Of a DNA stretch of 64,000 bases, positions 35,613 to 45,816 are shown piece after piece; the first letter of the stretch is position 1, and the number at the start of each line of letters is the position of its first letter. The stretch is from Paenibacillus woosongensis. GTDB lineage: Bacteria; Bacillota; Bacilli; Paenibacillales; Paenibacillaceae. A program made the translations under genes and the position numbers. The DNA lies in NCBI RefSeq assembly GCF_009725165.1, contig NZ_WNZW01000012.1, forward strand, positions 62,001-126,000, in the 5' to 3' direction. The notes below the pieces were generated by a model. It did not search any database, had not been told where the DNA came from, and worked only from the letters and a program-made list of their open reading frames with translations.

Positions 35613-36452
35613 TTACTGATTTTGACTCACAAAGGATTGAATATCGATAAACGGAGTAGCTCCGCCACTCACTGCAGGCAGACGTCCATCCCACTTCTCG
35701 AGAGCCTTCTCCTGCACTTCGATTTGCTTCAGTTGTACCAGTTCTGGCGTAACCTCCTGCTTCTTCAGCTTGAGGGACTCGGCCTCAGCTTGAGCCTGGG
35801 CGATCTTTTGCTTCGCTTCGATTTCAATCCGCTTTAAATCGTTCTCCGCCTTCAGCGCCTGCTGCTGAGCGACCTGCTTCGCTTCAATCGAATTGTCGAA
35901 CGCTTCGGAGAACTTGAAGTTCACAATATTGATTTCATTTACAATCAAATCGTATTTAGCCATCCTTGCCGTCAAATGCTCGCTGATCTCTCCGGCTACG
36001 ATATCACGCTTTGCGATCAAGTCCTCAGCGGGGTACCGTGCGGTAACCTCCTTGACGACTTCCTGCACCGCCGGGTTAATGATGACCGAATCATAAGCTC
36101 CCCCAACATTATTCATCAAATTGTAGGCCGACTCTTTATTGACGGAATAGTTGACGACGACATGCGTCGATACCGGCTGCAAATCCTTGGACGATGCGGT
36201 CGTATCCGTTTCCGTCTTCGTTACCTGGGTATTTACCTGAATCACCGTCTGAATGAAAGGAATCTTCAAATGAATGCCGGGCGACAAAATATTGTCGTTG
36301 AGTTTTCCAAAAGTTTTATACAACCCAACATGGCCGTACTGCACCTGCGTCACACTGTTCATCCCTACAAATGCCAAAATCACGATCACTGCGATTGCAG
36401 CTATCCCTTTGTATCCCGTGTTTTTCCTTGGTTTGTTAGGTACTGCTTCCAT
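35613..36452 (-). CDS. Prohibitin/SPFH-domain membrane protein
   Basis: The 279-residue protein has one N-terminal membrane helix (GYKGIAAIAVIVILAFVGM), an SPFH/band-7 domain (VGLYKTFGKLNDNILSPGIHLKIPFIQTV, YPAEDLIAKRDIVAGEISEHL) and a long Gln/Lys/Glu-rich coiled coil (QQALKAENDLKRIEIEAKQKIAQAQAEAESLKL-like). Prohibitin-type proteins form ring-like membrane scaffolds. ATG 36452 is seven bases after AGGGG. The gene is alone; no partner protease or NfeD protein is adjacent. Function here is unproven. Confidence 0.85.
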   Translation of the reverse strand: MEAVPNKPRKNTGYKGIAAIAVIVILAFVGMNSVTQVQYGHVGLYKTFGKLNDNILSPGIHLKIPFIQTVIQVNTQVTKTETDTTASSKDLQPVSTHVVVNYSVNKESAYNLMNNVGGAYDSVIINPAVQEVVKEVTARYPAEDLIAKRDIVAGEISEHLTARMAKYDLIVNEINIVNFKFSEAFDNSIEAKQVAQQQALKAENDLKRIEIEAKQKIAQAQAEAESLKLKKQEVTPELVQLKQIEVQEKALEKWDGRLPAVSGGATPFIDIQSFVSQNQ

Positions 36453-36760
36453 GATAGATCCCCTCCACATTATGTGTATCGCTCGCCGGCTGTCTTGGCG
36501 CCGTTAATGGATAATACGCATCACCAGGCAAAAGGTAACAAAACTCCCTTCAAAAATATCTGAACGTAAACAAGAATTGGTTATCATTGTCCAGACTTTG
36601 AATCGGAAGGCCCCGTAAACGTGGAGATAGCACAAGAAACGGCCTTAGGAACGAATAAGTATTTGTTTTAGTCACAAGGGACCGTGAAGTGCAATTCTAT
36701 CCCTCAAAAACGTGGTAATATAATAAGTTAATAAAATAATAAATATGGGAGAGAGAAAGA

Positions 36761-37531
36761 ATGAAACGAAAACTGATTCTTTTATTATCCATGCTTATTT
36801 TTTCAATCGTTTTATGGCCAACACAAACTCAATCTGCTGCACAGGAAATTACAGTTATTATCCATGGAGAGAAGCAACAATATGATCAACCACCCGTTTT
36901 ATATCAAGGAAGAACATTAGTCCCGTTGCGCGGCATTTTTGAAACATTAGGTGCTAGAGTGAATTGGAACCAGGTAGAGAAAAAAGTGACCGCTACAAAA
37001 GACAATCAAATGATTGAACTAATTATTGGTTCTAATCATGCTAAAATCAATGATCAGCTGCACAAATTAGACGTGGAAGCAAAAACGATCAAGAATCGTA
37101 CAATGGTTCCATTGCGATTTATTGGAGAAGCATTAGGAGAAGACGTTCAGTGGGAACCATCCACAAAAACGGTATTTATCGGTGGGAAAATTGAAATACA
37201 ACCTAATCAGCCGAGCAGCGTGCTTGCGGAAGTACAGAGTATTTATGAAAATACTGGTGCTAAATTTGAAGGAGATATTAACGAATATTTTGCCGGAGGT
37301 AACGGCATTAACCAAGCTTATGTTAATAATATATTAGTTGTTTTCAATTCTGGCAGTTTCGATAATTTTACTGTTGCCGCAGAGGTTGCTAATAAATTAG
37401 GTGGAAGTGGGGATGTCAATCAGACAGCTGCTGCTATTGATAAAATTTTTAATGGTGAAGCTGTAGGAGCGATTACCGTAGGTAATATAACAATAACCTC
37501 TGGCGGAAGAAGCGTCCATCTAAGCTGGTGA
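36761..37531 (+). CDS. Exported copper-amine-oxidase-type stalk-domain protein
   Basis: The 256-residue protein has a signal peptide (to about residue 28) and two stalk repeats: GRTLVPLRGIFETLGARVNWNQ and NRTMVPLRFIGEALGEDVQWEP. A C-terminal ~80-residue region rich in Asn, Gly and Ala follows, with no recognised domain. The stalk is probably an extracellular support or binding domain. GGGAGAGAGAAAG precedes the ATG. The gene is clearly more AT-rich than its neighbours, which hints at a different origin. A terminator follows. Confidence 0.78.
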   Translation: MKRKLILLLSMLIFSIVLWPTQTQSAAQEITVIIHGEKQQYDQPPVLYQGRTLVPLRGIFETLGARVNWNQVEKKVTATKDNQMIELIIGSNHAKINDQLHKLDVEAKTIKNRTMVPLRFIGEALGEDVQWEPSTKTVFIGGKIEIQPNQPSSVLAEVQSIYENTGAKFEGDINEYFAGGNGINQAYVNNILVVFNSGSFDNFTVAAEVANKLGGSGDVNQTAAAIDKIFNGEAVGAITVGNITITSGGRSVHLSW

Positions 37532-37604
37532 ATGAGTTAAGATTGTGAGGGTCTACAAATAAACTATGAGGTGCTTTAGTTTAGTTAAATAAGACTATAC
37601 AATG

Positions 37605-37642
37605 AAATAGAACTTCCAAATAATAATGGAAGTTCTATTTTT
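37605..37642 (+). terminator. Terminator after the stalk-domain gene
   Basis: AAATAGAACTTCCA pairs with TGGAAGTTCTATTT around AATAATAA and continues into a T run. It may also serve the convergent ATPase gene. Confidence 0.82.
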
Positions 37643-37663
37643 CAATTACTTCACATGAAACTT

Positions 37664-38470
37664 TTACTTTCTAGAAAGCCAGGCGCGGTCATTTCTCCAA
37701 GTGACATCGACCGGCAGTTCGAAGAAGTCTGACAAGGTATCCCCGCGGAACAGCTCCTTCGTATTACCCTGCATGAACACTTCACCGCGCCGGAGAAGCA
37801 GCGTCTTGGCAAAGGCCGGAACGATCTCCTCCGTATGGTGAGTAACATAGATCATATGCGGAGCGTCGGGCTGTACCGCCAGCTCCTGAATGCTGTCCAG
37901 CAGCCCTTCCTTCGAGATGAAATCGAGGCCGTTCGCAGCTTCATCCAAAATCAGCAGTTTGGGTTCTGCCATCAATGCCCGTGCAATGAGCAGCTTTTGC
38001 TGCTCGCCCTGGGAGCAGGTCTGATATGTGCGATCCAGCAAATGGCCGCATCTTAACTGATGCATCAATGCCTCCGCCCGGTCAAAATCCTCGCTGGACG
38101 GCTTTTCATACAACCCGATCGATGCAAATTTCCCGCTCACAACCAGATCCTGCACCTTCTCGGATGCATGAATTCTTTGCTGCAGAGAAGAGCTGACCCA
38201 CCCGATCGATTTACGCATTTCCCTGACGTCCACTTCGCCATATTTATGCCCCAGTACGGAAATCGTGCCCGTTGTCGGCCAAATGTACCCGTTGATCATA
38301 TTAAGCAATGTCGTTTTACCCGACCCGTTCAGCCCAAACAAAGCCCAATTCTCGCCAGGCGCGACCTGCCAGTCTATCCCGTCCAGCACAACTTTGCCGT
38401 CCCGCCGCCATGTTACATTCTGCATCTCAATCACTTGACTAAAACCCTCCGACCGGTTCGAATCACTCAT
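37664..38470 (-). CDS. ABC-type ATP-binding protein (YlmA/ModF-like)
   Basis: The 268-residue ATPase has Walker A (GLNGSGKTT), a Q-loop region (GWVSSSLQQRI), a variant signature (CSQGEQQKLLIARALM), Walker B (LLILDEAANGLD) and the switch His (YVTHHTEEI). The Ala in DEAANG and overall likeness place it near YlmA/ModF-type ATPases. No permease lies nearby, so it may work with a distant transporter or in a non-transport role. AGGGAGG is eight bases before the ATG. Confidence 0.8.
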   Translation of the reverse strand: MSDSNRSEGFSQVIEMQNVTWRRDGKVVLDGIDWQVAPGENWALFGLNGSGKTTLLNMINGYIWPTTGTISVLGHKYGEVDVREMRKSIGWVSSSLQQRIHASEKVQDLVVSGKFASIGLYEKPSSEDFDRAEALMHQLRCGHLLDRTYQTCSQGEQQKLLIARALMAEPKLLILDEAANGLDFISKEGLLDSIQELAVQPDAPHMIYVTHHTEEIVPAFAKTLLLRRGEVFMQGNTKELFRGDTLSDFFELPVDVTWRNDRAWLSRK

Positions 38471-38708
38471 CTACAACGCCTCCCTGACTTAACTGGTTTC
38501 CGTTCTGTCCCTATTCTTAATGATGGGCTTAGATTGCTGCCCTATAATATTTACAAAGCTAACTCGCTGGAATAAACTTGTCAAGCCAGGAATGTGCATG
38601 GAATGTCCTCATTTTGAGCGAAGGATGGTGATATAGACGATGACAAATGTGAAAATATCGGGGCTAGTCGTTCATATATTTAACGGTTACAGAGCTCGGT
38701 TCTAAGCT

Positions 38709-39236
38709 TTACAACCCGACGAGACTTCGGTGTATTTTGATGACGATTTTGCGAATGCAGCTCTCTCTGTGCACGTGGCCGCATGGGCGATGCAAATCCG
38801 TTGGAAAGAAAACGGCGAATAGTCCCGGCTCCATGATCAAGTCACTGCCTTCATCCTGTCCCGCCCTCCGTTCTCTCCGCTGAACAGCTTCGAATTCCTT
38901 TTCCGCTTCGGATTCATAGTATTGTATATCGTCTTCGCTTAAGCGGTTCAGGCTAATTTTCAGCCGGTCATCGTATCTTTTCCAGCCAATCCGTTCCGTA
39001 CCGCTCACCAAATACTGAATATCTATATAGCTGTAGTGAGATTCGTACTGCTGACCGCTAACCGGCTGTGTCGTATATTCCTGAACAATAGCAAACATCT
39101 TTCCGCTTTCCAGTTCATATCTGCCTGGCGAAGCATTCTCTAGCTGATGCAGCTTAATGTATTCCAGCCCTCTTCGCACAGCGGAAGGGTATAAATGCTT
39201 CTCTTGATCCAGGTTTCTGATATCCCCCAGCATCAT
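38709..39236 (-). CDS. YhcH/YjgK/YiaL-family protein
   Basis: The 175-residue protein belongs to the YhcH/YjgK/YiaL (EbgC-like) cupin-type family: HYSYIDIQYLVSGTERIGW, GLFAVFFPTDLHRPCGHV and IRKIVIKIH. Members sit in sugar and sialic-acid operons and some speed anomerisation or opening of sugars. It is the last gene of the carbohydrate cluster. An Arg/Glu-rich insertion (VQRRERRAGQDEGS) precedes the metal-site segment. AAAGGAAGG precedes the ATG. Confidence 0.82.
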   Translation of the reverse strand: MMLGDIRNLDQEKHLYPSAVRRGLEYIKLHQLENASPGRYELESGKMFAIVQEYTTQPVSGQQYESHYSYIDIQYLVSGTERIGWKRYDDRLKISLNRLSEDDIQYYESEAEKEFEAVQRRERRAGQDEGSDLIMEPGLFAVFFPTDLHRPCGHVHRESCIRKIVIKIHRSLVGL

Positions 39237-39311
39237 GGCTGTTCCTTCCTTTCCCGGATGCGGTTCTTCAAACGCTTGCTGTCATTTTGTCTTCAAGGAG
39301 TCAGGAAGAGG

Positions 39312-40988
39312 TCATGGCCTTTTTTTTTGCAGCTGCTTTAACCTAGTCATAACTTCATTGCCGCCTCGGCCAAAATAATCATGCAGCCGACGATACTCCC
39401 TATAGAGCTCATCATACATAGCCTGATGCACGGCAGTTGGTGTATAGCTCTTCTCCTGGAGGTGAGCCATATGCCTGGCCGCCTCCTCGATGGTGTCGTA
39501 GCCGCCGCGCAGGGAACCTGCTGCTACCGCTCCAAACATCGCGGCTCCCAGCGCCGGAGTCTGTGTTGAAGCGGCGATTTTGATCTCCCGGCCTGTGATA
39601 TCCGCATACAGCTGCATTAGCAGCTTGTTTCTCTGCGGCAGGCCGCCGCAGGCGTACAACTCCTTCACCTCAACCCCGGCAGCTTCGAAAGCCTCAATAA
39701 TATGGCGAGTGCCGAATGCTGTTGCTTCCAGTAATGCACGGTATATTTCCTCGGGTCTCGTCTGCAGCGTCAGCCCGGCAATCATGCCGCTCAGCTCGGA
39801 ATTGACCAGATTTGAACGATTCCCGTTCCACCAATCGAGCGCGATTAACCCGCTCTCGCCAGGCAGCAGCTTAGCCGCTCCCGCCTCCAGCCATTCATGA
39901 ACAGAGACGCCCGCCTGCCCGGCTTCCCTTTCTACATAAGCAGGCACGGCCTGCTTCACATACCATCCAAACATGTCTCCAACGGCAGGCTGTCCCGCTT
40001 CATATGCATACAACCCAGGTATAATACCGTCCTCTACGACACCGCAAATGCCTTCCACTTGAATTTCCTGTTCACTTAGCAGCAAATGACATAACGAGGT
40101 TCCCATCGATAGCACCATATCCCCAGGTGATGTCGCGCCGGCGCCGGGCACAGCCGCATGAGCGTCAATGATGCCCGGCGCCACGGCGATGCCTGGGCGC
40201 AAGCCCATCATTGCAGCCGCCTCTTCCGTAAGCACGCCCGCAGACTCGCTTAGTGTCACGATATCTCCCCGGAGCTTCGTCTCGGCGAAGGCGGCAAACC
40301 GCGAATCCAGATGTTGATAGAAATCCCGCTGCGGATATCCCTCTTGCCGATGCCAAAGCGACTTATAACCCGCGCAGCCGCTATTGCGCTTCAACATCCC
40401 GGTCATCACAAATACGATCCAATCCGCAGCCTCCACGAAGCGATCTGCCGCATCATAAATATCCGGGCGTTCCCGCAGCACCTGCAGAGCCTTCGCCGTC
40501 ATCCATTCCGAGGACACCTTGCCGCCATACCGTCCAATGAAGCTCTCTGCCCGCGCAGCGGCAAGTTCATTGATCAGATCGGCCTCCTGCTGGGCCGCAT
40601 GGTGCTTCCACAGCTTCACATAGGCATGCGGCTCATGACGGTACTCCTCGGCATAACATAACGGATTGCCTTCTTGATCTATGGGAAGTATGGTGCTGGA
40701 AGTAAAATCAACCCCGATGCCAATGATCTGCTCCGGCAAGGCGCCGGAAATCCTTAATACTTCCGGAACGGAGTGCCGCAGCACTTCCACGTAATCCCGA
40801 GGATGCTGCAGCGCCCACTCCGCGCCCAGCTTGACTCCAGTTCCCGCAAGCTCGACATCCATAACCCCGTGAGGATAAGGCGTCACATGCCAGGCAACCT
40901 CCCGGCCGTCGCGGACATCCACAAGCACAACACGTCCCGATTCGGTGCCATAATCGATTCCAAGAACATAGCGAACATCCATATTCAT
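39312..40988 (-). CDS. FGGY-family sugar kinase, ribulokinase-like
   Basis: The 558-residue kinase has the FGGY phosphate motif near the start ([17 protein letters not shown]), the segment [13 protein letters not shown], and [26 protein letters not shown] near the end. Length and motifs are closest to AraB-type L-ribulokinase, yet it lies beside an L-fucose isomerase gene, so its substrate may be L-fuculose, L-ribulose or another ketose. AGGAGG lies eight bases before the ATG. It is transcribed with fucI and the DapA-like gene. Confidence 0.85.
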   Translation of the reverse strand: MNMDVRYVLGIDYGTESGRVVLVDVRDGREVAWHVTPYPHGVMDVELAGTGVKLGAEWALQHPRDYVEVLRHSVPEVLRISGALPEQIIGIGVDFTSSTILPIDQEGNPLCYAEEYRHEPHAYVKLWKHHAAQQEADLINELAAARAESFIGRYGGKVSSEWMTAKALQVLRERPDIYDAADRFVEAADWIVFVMTGMLKRNSGCAGYKSLWHRQEGYPQRDFYQHLDSRFAAFAETKLRGDIVTLSESAGVLTEEAAAMMGLRPGIAVAPGIIDAHAAVPGAGATSPGDMVLSMGTSLCHLLLSEQEIQVEGICGVVEDGIIPGLYAYEAGQPAVGDMFGWYVKQAVPAYVEREAGQAGVSVHEWLEAGAAKLLPGESGLIALDWWNGNRSNLVNSELSGMIAGLTLQTRPEEIYRALLEATAFGTRHIIEAFEAAGVEVKELYACGGLPQRNKLLMQLYADITGREIKIAASTQTPALGAAMFGAVAAGSLRGGYDTIEEAARHMAHLQEKSYTPTAVHQAMYDELYREYRRLHDYFGRGGNEVMTRLKQLQKKRP

Positions 40989-41047
40989 GCTTCTTGCCTC
41001 CTTCTCTCTTGCTCCTCTTTCATTTCTCCCATCTCCCCCGCTGGCGA

Positions 41048-42841
41048 TTATTTATATAGAGGACCAAAGGCGGCACACGCCCGGTAATCCGCTCCGGTCG
41101 CATCGTCTGCGCCGAAAGCTGACCATACGCTTGGCCGGAAAATATCCTCTTCAGGCACATTGTGCATATTTACCGGAATACGCAGCATCGAAGCAAGCGT
41201 AATCAGTTGGGAGCCAATATGGCCGTAACTGACTGCGCAGTGGTTGGAGCCCCAATGGTTCATGACCGAATAAACATCCTTGAATGCCCCCGATCCAGTC
41301 AATCTCGGCACGAACCATGTCGTCGGCCATGTCGGATCAGACCGGCGGTCCAGCACGTCATGCACATCCTCCGGCAATTCCACAGAATACCCCTCGGCAA
41401 TTTGCAGCACCGGGCCGATGCCATGGATCAGGTTGATCCGAGCCATTGTCAGCGGCATACCGCCCCGTGTCGTAAAATCCGTGGAAAATCCGCCCGACGG
41501 GAAGAAATCCTTGGCCGGGCACCAGGCTACCGCATCCAGACACTTCTGGGCTTCCTCCTCGCTGATTTCCCAGAACGGCTTCATAGCCGGCTGACCGTTC
41601 AGCGACTGCTGGCCTGTGCCATCCAGGGAAGCCGGGCCCGAATTAATCAGGTGGATCACTCCGCCTGCTGCCTGTCCTTCCAGCTTCTTGCCGGTCACCC
41701 GCTCGACGGCTTCCGGGCTCCAGTACGTACGCACATCGGCAAAAATTTGCGCGGCATTTGTCAGCTGATGCCCGAGCAGCATGGTGATCGCGTTCAAATT
41801 GTCATTCTCCGTGGCCAGCATAAACGGCTCGCGAATGCCGTTCCAATCAAAGGAGCTGCTCAGAATAGCTTCCATAAAGTCACCGGTCGGCAAATGATCC
41901 GTCCACGCTCGCTGTCCCTGAAATCCTGCGGCAATGGCATTCCGCCCTTCTGCTTCTTCGCCGTAGCCCATTTCCGCCAGCTTCGGATTGCCGACCATGA
42001 GGTCGCGGGCTATGAGCGCCATTTTGACTACCGTCTCCCAATCCTGCGCCTTCTGCCCTGCAGATCTTTGGCGCTCCGGCGGGTTAACGTCCTCCCCTTC
42101 CTTGCAGTGCTTCTTCGTCCACTCCAGCGCGCGCTTATATTCTTCCTTATCGTAAATCCCCCGCTCCATCCGCCGGATAAACTCAGTCATATCCACATAT
42201 TCATTGCGCATGCCAAGATAGTTTTGGAAGAAGCCTTCGTCCACAATACAGCCGGCAATCCCCATTGACACCGTTCCCATCGACAAATAGGATTTGCCGC
42301 GAATCGTCGCTACAGCAAGCCCGGCCTTGGCAAAATTCAGCAATTTACCCTGTACGTCCTCTGGGATGGTATCATCGCCAATATCCTGCACATCCCGTCC
42401 ATAAATGCTGAACGTAGGCAATCCCTTCTGGTTGTGGGCCGCAAGCGCGGCCGCCAAATAGACCGCTCCTGGACGCTCCGTTCCGTTAAAGCCCCATATC
42501 GCCTTCGGCATCCACGGATCGGTATCGATCGTCTCCAGCGGATAGCACCAGGACGGAGTTACCGTAATCGTTACGCCCACGCCTTCCCGGCGGAATTTCT
42601 CGGCCGTGCTGGCCGCTTCCCGCACCCCGCCAATCGTCGTATCCGCTACTACGCATTCCACAGGCAAACCATTAGCATGGCGGAGATTGTCCGATAGAAA
42701 GCGGGCGCAAGCGAGAGCCAGATTCATCGTCGGCTCCTCCAGTGATTCGCGGATCCCGCCGCGCCGTCCATCAATGACCGGACGAATGCCTATTTTGGGC
42801 ATAGCGCCCTCCAAACGGTTTACAATCATTGGTGTACTCAT
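41048..42841 (-). CDS. fucI: L-fucose isomerase
   Basis: The ~597-residue protein follows FucI throughout: [20 protein letters not shown] near the start, the metal-binding residues in [11 protein letters not shown] (Glu) and ATENDNLNA (Asp), and His in [14 protein letters not shown]. The enzyme converts L-fucose to L-fuculose, and many members also act on D-arabinose. ATG 42841 is six bases after GGAGGA; the ATG at 42847 touches that site. It is followed by the kinase gene that should phosphorylate its product. Confidence 0.92.
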   Translation of the reverse strand: MSTPMIVNRLEGAMPKIGIRPVIDGRRGGIRESLEEPTMNLALACARFLSDNLRHANGLPVECVVADTTIGGVREAASTAEKFRREGVGVTITVTPSWCYPLETIDTDPWMPKAIWGFNGTERPGAVYLAAALAAHNQKGLPTFSIYGRDVQDIGDDTIPEDVQGKLLNFAKAGLAVATIRGKSYLSMGTVSMGIAGCIVDEGFFQNYLGMRNEYVDMTEFIRRMERGIYDKEEYKRALEWTKKHCKEGEDVNPPERQRSAGQKAQDWETVVKMALIARDLMVGNPKLAEMGYGEEAEGRNAIAAGFQGQRAWTDHLPTGDFMEAILSSSFDWNGIREPFMLATENDNLNAITMLLGHQLTNAAQIFADVRTYWSPEAVERVTGKKLEGQAAGGVIHLINSGPASLDGTGQQSLNGQPAMKPFWEISEEEAQKCLDAVAWCPAKDFFPSGGFSTDFTTRGGMPLTMARINLIHGIGPVLQIAEGYSVELPEDVHDVLDRRSDPTWPTTWFVPRLTGSGAFKDVYSVMNHWGSNHCAVSYGHIGSQLITLASMLRIPVNMHNVPEEDIFRPSVWSAFGADDATGADYRACAAFGPLYK

Positions 42842-42855
42842 GATCATTCCTCCTG

Positions 42856-43791
42856 TTATATAATGAATTGCCCGGACAACTGCTTGGACAATTGATGCAG
42901 CTGGCGGATTTCTAAACGGTTCGTTGCCGTAAAGTCCCGATGGTTCTTCACCCGGCAGTAATAGTTATCAAAGACGCCTTCCAGCATTAAATAGTACTTG
43001 GCGTTGACCGGGTATAATTGCCTTTCGATTAGAGAGGTCATACTGAGGAGATTCGTGAGCGTCTCCGCCCGCTTCGGCTCATTCTCCCAATTTTTCAGCA
43101 GCCATACGTATAAGTCCGGATGGAAGTTCGCCATCACCCCGCTATACCCTGCGATGCCAAGCCGAAGCGTCTCCAGCAGCGTCGCTGAATTCGCATTATA
43201 TATTTTCAAAGAGCTGTCCTGTACGGCTTCGAGCTTCTGCCGAATATTATCCGTATCACAGCTAGTATCTTTCAGAAAGTGGAATCTCCCCGTGCTTGCG
43301 CACCATTGCAGCAGCTCGGGTGAAATAATTCTTTTGTAGGGAAATGGACACTCATAAAAACTTAGCGGAATATCTTCCGGCAGCCTGCTGAGCAGCTTCT
43401 CTAAGTTGGCCTTCCATACCTCATCCGGCTCATCCTCGTTCGCCAATCGGTTCGTGATCAGCACAAGAGCATCGATCCCGGTTGCAGCCATGGCCGTCAG
43501 TTCCTTAACCTGGTCGTCAAAATCATCGGAAATATGGCCTGAAGCTATAACAGGCACGCGTCCGGCTGCTTTTTCTTTAATAAAAGAGGCCAGCTTCACT
43601 CTCTCTTGCAAACTTAAGTGAAACATTTCACTCGATTGGCAAACTGCAAACAGACCGTCTACACCATGCCGGATATACCATTCAACCGCCCGCTCCTGGG
43701 CAACGAAGTCGATTTCTCCGTTCTCCTTGAACGGCGTAACCATGGTTGGCCATACACCGTCCGGTATATGTGATTGTAATTGATTCAACAT
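42856..43791 (-). CDS. DapA/NanA-superfamily lyase (class I aldolase-like)
   Basis: The 311-residue protein has the (beta/alpha)8 fold signatures of dihydrodipicolinate synthase/N-acetylneuraminate lyase: [18 protein letters not shown], the Schiff-base Lys in HFLKDTS, and an active-site Tyr in SFYECPFPY. The usual GTTGE loop is replaced by CQSSEM, and the IP(x)RTG loop by CPFPYKR, so the substrate differs from both classic enzymes. Position suggests a lyase or aldolase step in the sugar pathway. It could cleave a keto-deoxy sugar acid or a sialic acid-like compound. Confidence 0.8.
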   Translation of the reverse strand: MLNQLQSHIPDGVWPTMVTPFKENGEIDFVAQERAVEWYIRHGVDGLFAVCQSSEMFHLSLQERVKLASFIKEKAAGRVPVIASGHISDDFDDQVKELTAMAATGIDALVLITNRLANEDEPDEVWKANLEKLLSRLPEDIPLSFYECPFPYKRIISPELLQWCASTGRFHFLKDTSCDTDNIRQKLEAVQDSSLKIYNANSATLLETLRLGIAGYSGVMANFHPDLYVWLLKNWENEPKRAETLTNLLSMTSLIERQLYPVNAKYYLMLEGVFDNYYCRVKNHRDFTATNRLEIRQLHQLSKQLSGQFII

Positions 43792-43905
43792 CTATGTCCC
43801 TCCACGCACGTAGTCAATAACAACAATTCCTATCCGCTGCTCCACTGCTAAACACTGCTATTTCCCGCTGTGAAATTTGTACCATAGTTTACAGCAATAA
43901 CCGTA

Positions 43906-44925
43906 TTACTTCGCCCTTCTGCTAAACTTTCTAAAGGCAATATTGACTCTGTTCCAGGTATAAGTCAGGTAGAGCTGGTCTCCATACGCAAGAACTGCCG
44001 GATAGGAAAACTCCCCCTCGCCGTCTTCCAGCATAGCCTCTTGGGTCCAGGTCAGCCCATTATCCGTGGACGCCATCAATACAAGCGGCGTGCGCGGTCC
44101 CCAATTGACGCCGACAGGATTGCAGCAAAGCACCAGGGTTCCATCCTCCATGCGGACAACATCCATCCCGCTGTTATTATTCGGAACGCTCGTTGGATAC
44201 GCCGCGCTCCAATGGACGCCGCCGTCCTGCGAATCACTGCGGTGAATGAATCCTTCCGAGCTTCTCATCAGCATATGAACCTGGCCAGGCTCGGACTCCC
44301 ATACCGATGGCTGAATAACCCCCCGGCCGTAAAATGACTGCTCCGACACCGGAATATCGCTCTTTACCGCTTGGATGTCACTCCGTTGAATACCAGCGAT
44401 GCCGATCTCCTCGCTCCGCTGCCAGGTCAAGCCCTGATCCTGCGAGCGATCAGCGAACGAAGTCCAGATTCCGTCCTCGGCAGAAGCCGGAGCGACCCAA
44501 GTGCCGTCCGCGAGAACGATCACCTTATTGCGAACTGGGCCTCTGCCTCCCCGGTCACCAGGAACGAGCTCACTCGCCGCCGACCAGGTTCTCCCCTCAT
44601 CCTTGGAGATTTTATAGAGCGTTCGCCATTCCTTAATCCATCGGCCGATTTTATAGAATAGCATCAGCTCGCCGCCCGGAAGATTCATAAGTACCGGATT
44701 CCAGCAGGGCTCCTCTACTCCCGCCGCTATTTGCAGCGGCCGCGACCAGCTCCCGCCTGTCTTGCGGGAGCACCAGATTGCACTGTCATCCGCGCCTTCC
44801 TTGCTCCCCGCAAACCAGACGGCGAGGATATCGCCGCCAGGCAGCACCGCCAAATGTGAAGCATGACAGCTGGCAAACGGTTTGTCCGTTCCCATGATCA
44901 ATTCATTCGTGATCTCATTGAACAT
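43906..44925 (-). CDS. BNR-repeat sialidase-like glycoside hydrolase (cytoplasmic)
   Basis: The ~339-residue protein has the six-bladed propeller pattern of sialidase-related proteins. Asp-box motifs appear as SKDEGRTWSA, SQDQGLTWQR, SQDGGVHWSA and STDNGLTW. It lacks a signal peptide, so it likely acts inside the cell on imported sugars. Similar proteins are annotated as exo-alpha-sialidase, but many relatives have other substrates, and the Arg triad of true sialidases is not clear. ATG 44925 follows AGGAGG by 11 bases; a TTG start at 44952 lacks a site. Confidence 0.75.
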   Translation of the reverse strand: MFNEITNELIMGTDKPFASCHASHLAVLPGGDILAVWFAGSKEGADDSAIWCSRKTGGSWSRPLQIAAGVEEPCWNPVLMNLPGGELMLFYKIGRWIKEWRTLYKISKDEGRTWSAASELVPGDRGGRGPVRNKVIVLADGTWVAPASAEDGIWTSFADRSQDQGLTWQRSEEIGIAGIQRSDIQAVKSDIPVSEQSFYGRGVIQPSVWESEPGQVHMLMRSSEGFIHRSDSQDGGVHWSAAYPTSVPNNNSGMDVVRMEDGTLVLCCNPVGVNWGPRTPLVLMASTDNGLTWTQEAMLEDGEGEFSYPAVLAYGDQLYLTYTWNRVNIAFRKFSRRAK

Positions 44926-44977
44926 GTCCGTAATTCCCTCCTGAGAAATCAACTTGCCGCATTTGCGGCCTGGTTGA

Positions 44978-45802
44978 CTAGCCTTTGATCCCGGAATTTG
45001 TAATTCCCTCTACGAAATAACGCTGTAAAGACAAGAACACGATAACAGACGGTATGATGGCCATACAGGCCGCGGCAAGCGAAGTGCCATACTGGAATTG
45101 CGCGGTGGAATTCGCTCCGCCCATAAACTGCGCAATCCCTACCGTCAATGGCTTCAAGGCATTCGCGCGAATCGCGATCATCGGCCACAGGAAGTTGTTC
45201 CAGTTCGAGATGAACATCAGAATCGTGACCGTGGACACAGCTGGCTTCGTTAAAGGCAGCATCACCTTCCAGAAGATCCCGAAATCCTTGCAGCCGTCGA
45301 TTCTCGCGGCTTCCTCCAGCTCATTAGGGATTCCTTTGAAGAAGCTGGTCAAGATGTACACGCTGATGACGTTCGCGCCAGCAACCAGAATGAGCGCGGC
45401 AAATGTATTCAGCAGCTTCAATTCAGAAACGAGCAGGAATAACGGAACGATGTAGGCCTGAATCGGAATAAGCAGCATGGAGACGATGAGCGTAAAAATC
45501 ACCTTTTTCCCCTTGAAGTTAAGCCGCCCAAACGCATAAGCTGCAGGCGTCGTCAACGCGAGCACAAACAACGTCGACAATACGGTAATGATCAAACTGT
45601 TCATCATCCAGCCGGTGTACGGATACTGGGCCAGCACGGATTTATAATTGATGAGCGTGAAATCGGCGATCCATTTCGGCGGATAGTTCATAATTTCCGC
45701 TTCCGGCTTCAGCGAAGAAACGACTGACCATAGCAAGGGAAACAGGAATATGACACCGATAAACGCCATGACAATGTAGATCAAAGTGTTTTTTAATTTC
45801 AT
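44978..45802 (-). CDS. Carbohydrate ABC transporter permease (MalG/CUT1-like)
   Basis: The 274-residue permease has about six membrane helices and the EAA loop ELEEAARIDGCKDFGIFWKVMLPLTKPA that docks to the ATPase. It is typical of MalG-type CUT1 sugar importers. GGGGAGG precedes the ATG. It follows its partner permease and, as is common for this class, no dedicated ATPase is in the cluster; a shared MsmK/MsmX-type ATPase is likely encoded elsewhere. Confidence 0.9.
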   Translation of the reverse strand: MKLKNTLIYIVMAFIGVIFLFPLLWSVVSSLKPEAEIMNYPPKWIADFTLINYKSVLAQYPYTGWMMNSLIITVLSTLFVLALTTPAAYAFGRLNFKGKKVIFTLIVSMLLIPIQAYIVPLFLLVSELKLLNTFAALILVAGANVISVYILTSFFKGIPNELEEAARIDGCKDFGIFWKVMLPLTKPAVSTVTILMFISNWNNFLWPMIAIRANALKPLTVGIAQFMGGANSTAQFQYGTSLAAACMAIIPSVIVFLSLQRYFVEGITNSGIKG

Positions 45803-45816
45803 GCCGTGAGCCTCCC

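Noticed and set aside
41162..42268. Open frame of 368 codons on the plus strand
   Set aside because: It is antisense to fucI and has no recognisable motif; fucI is certain.
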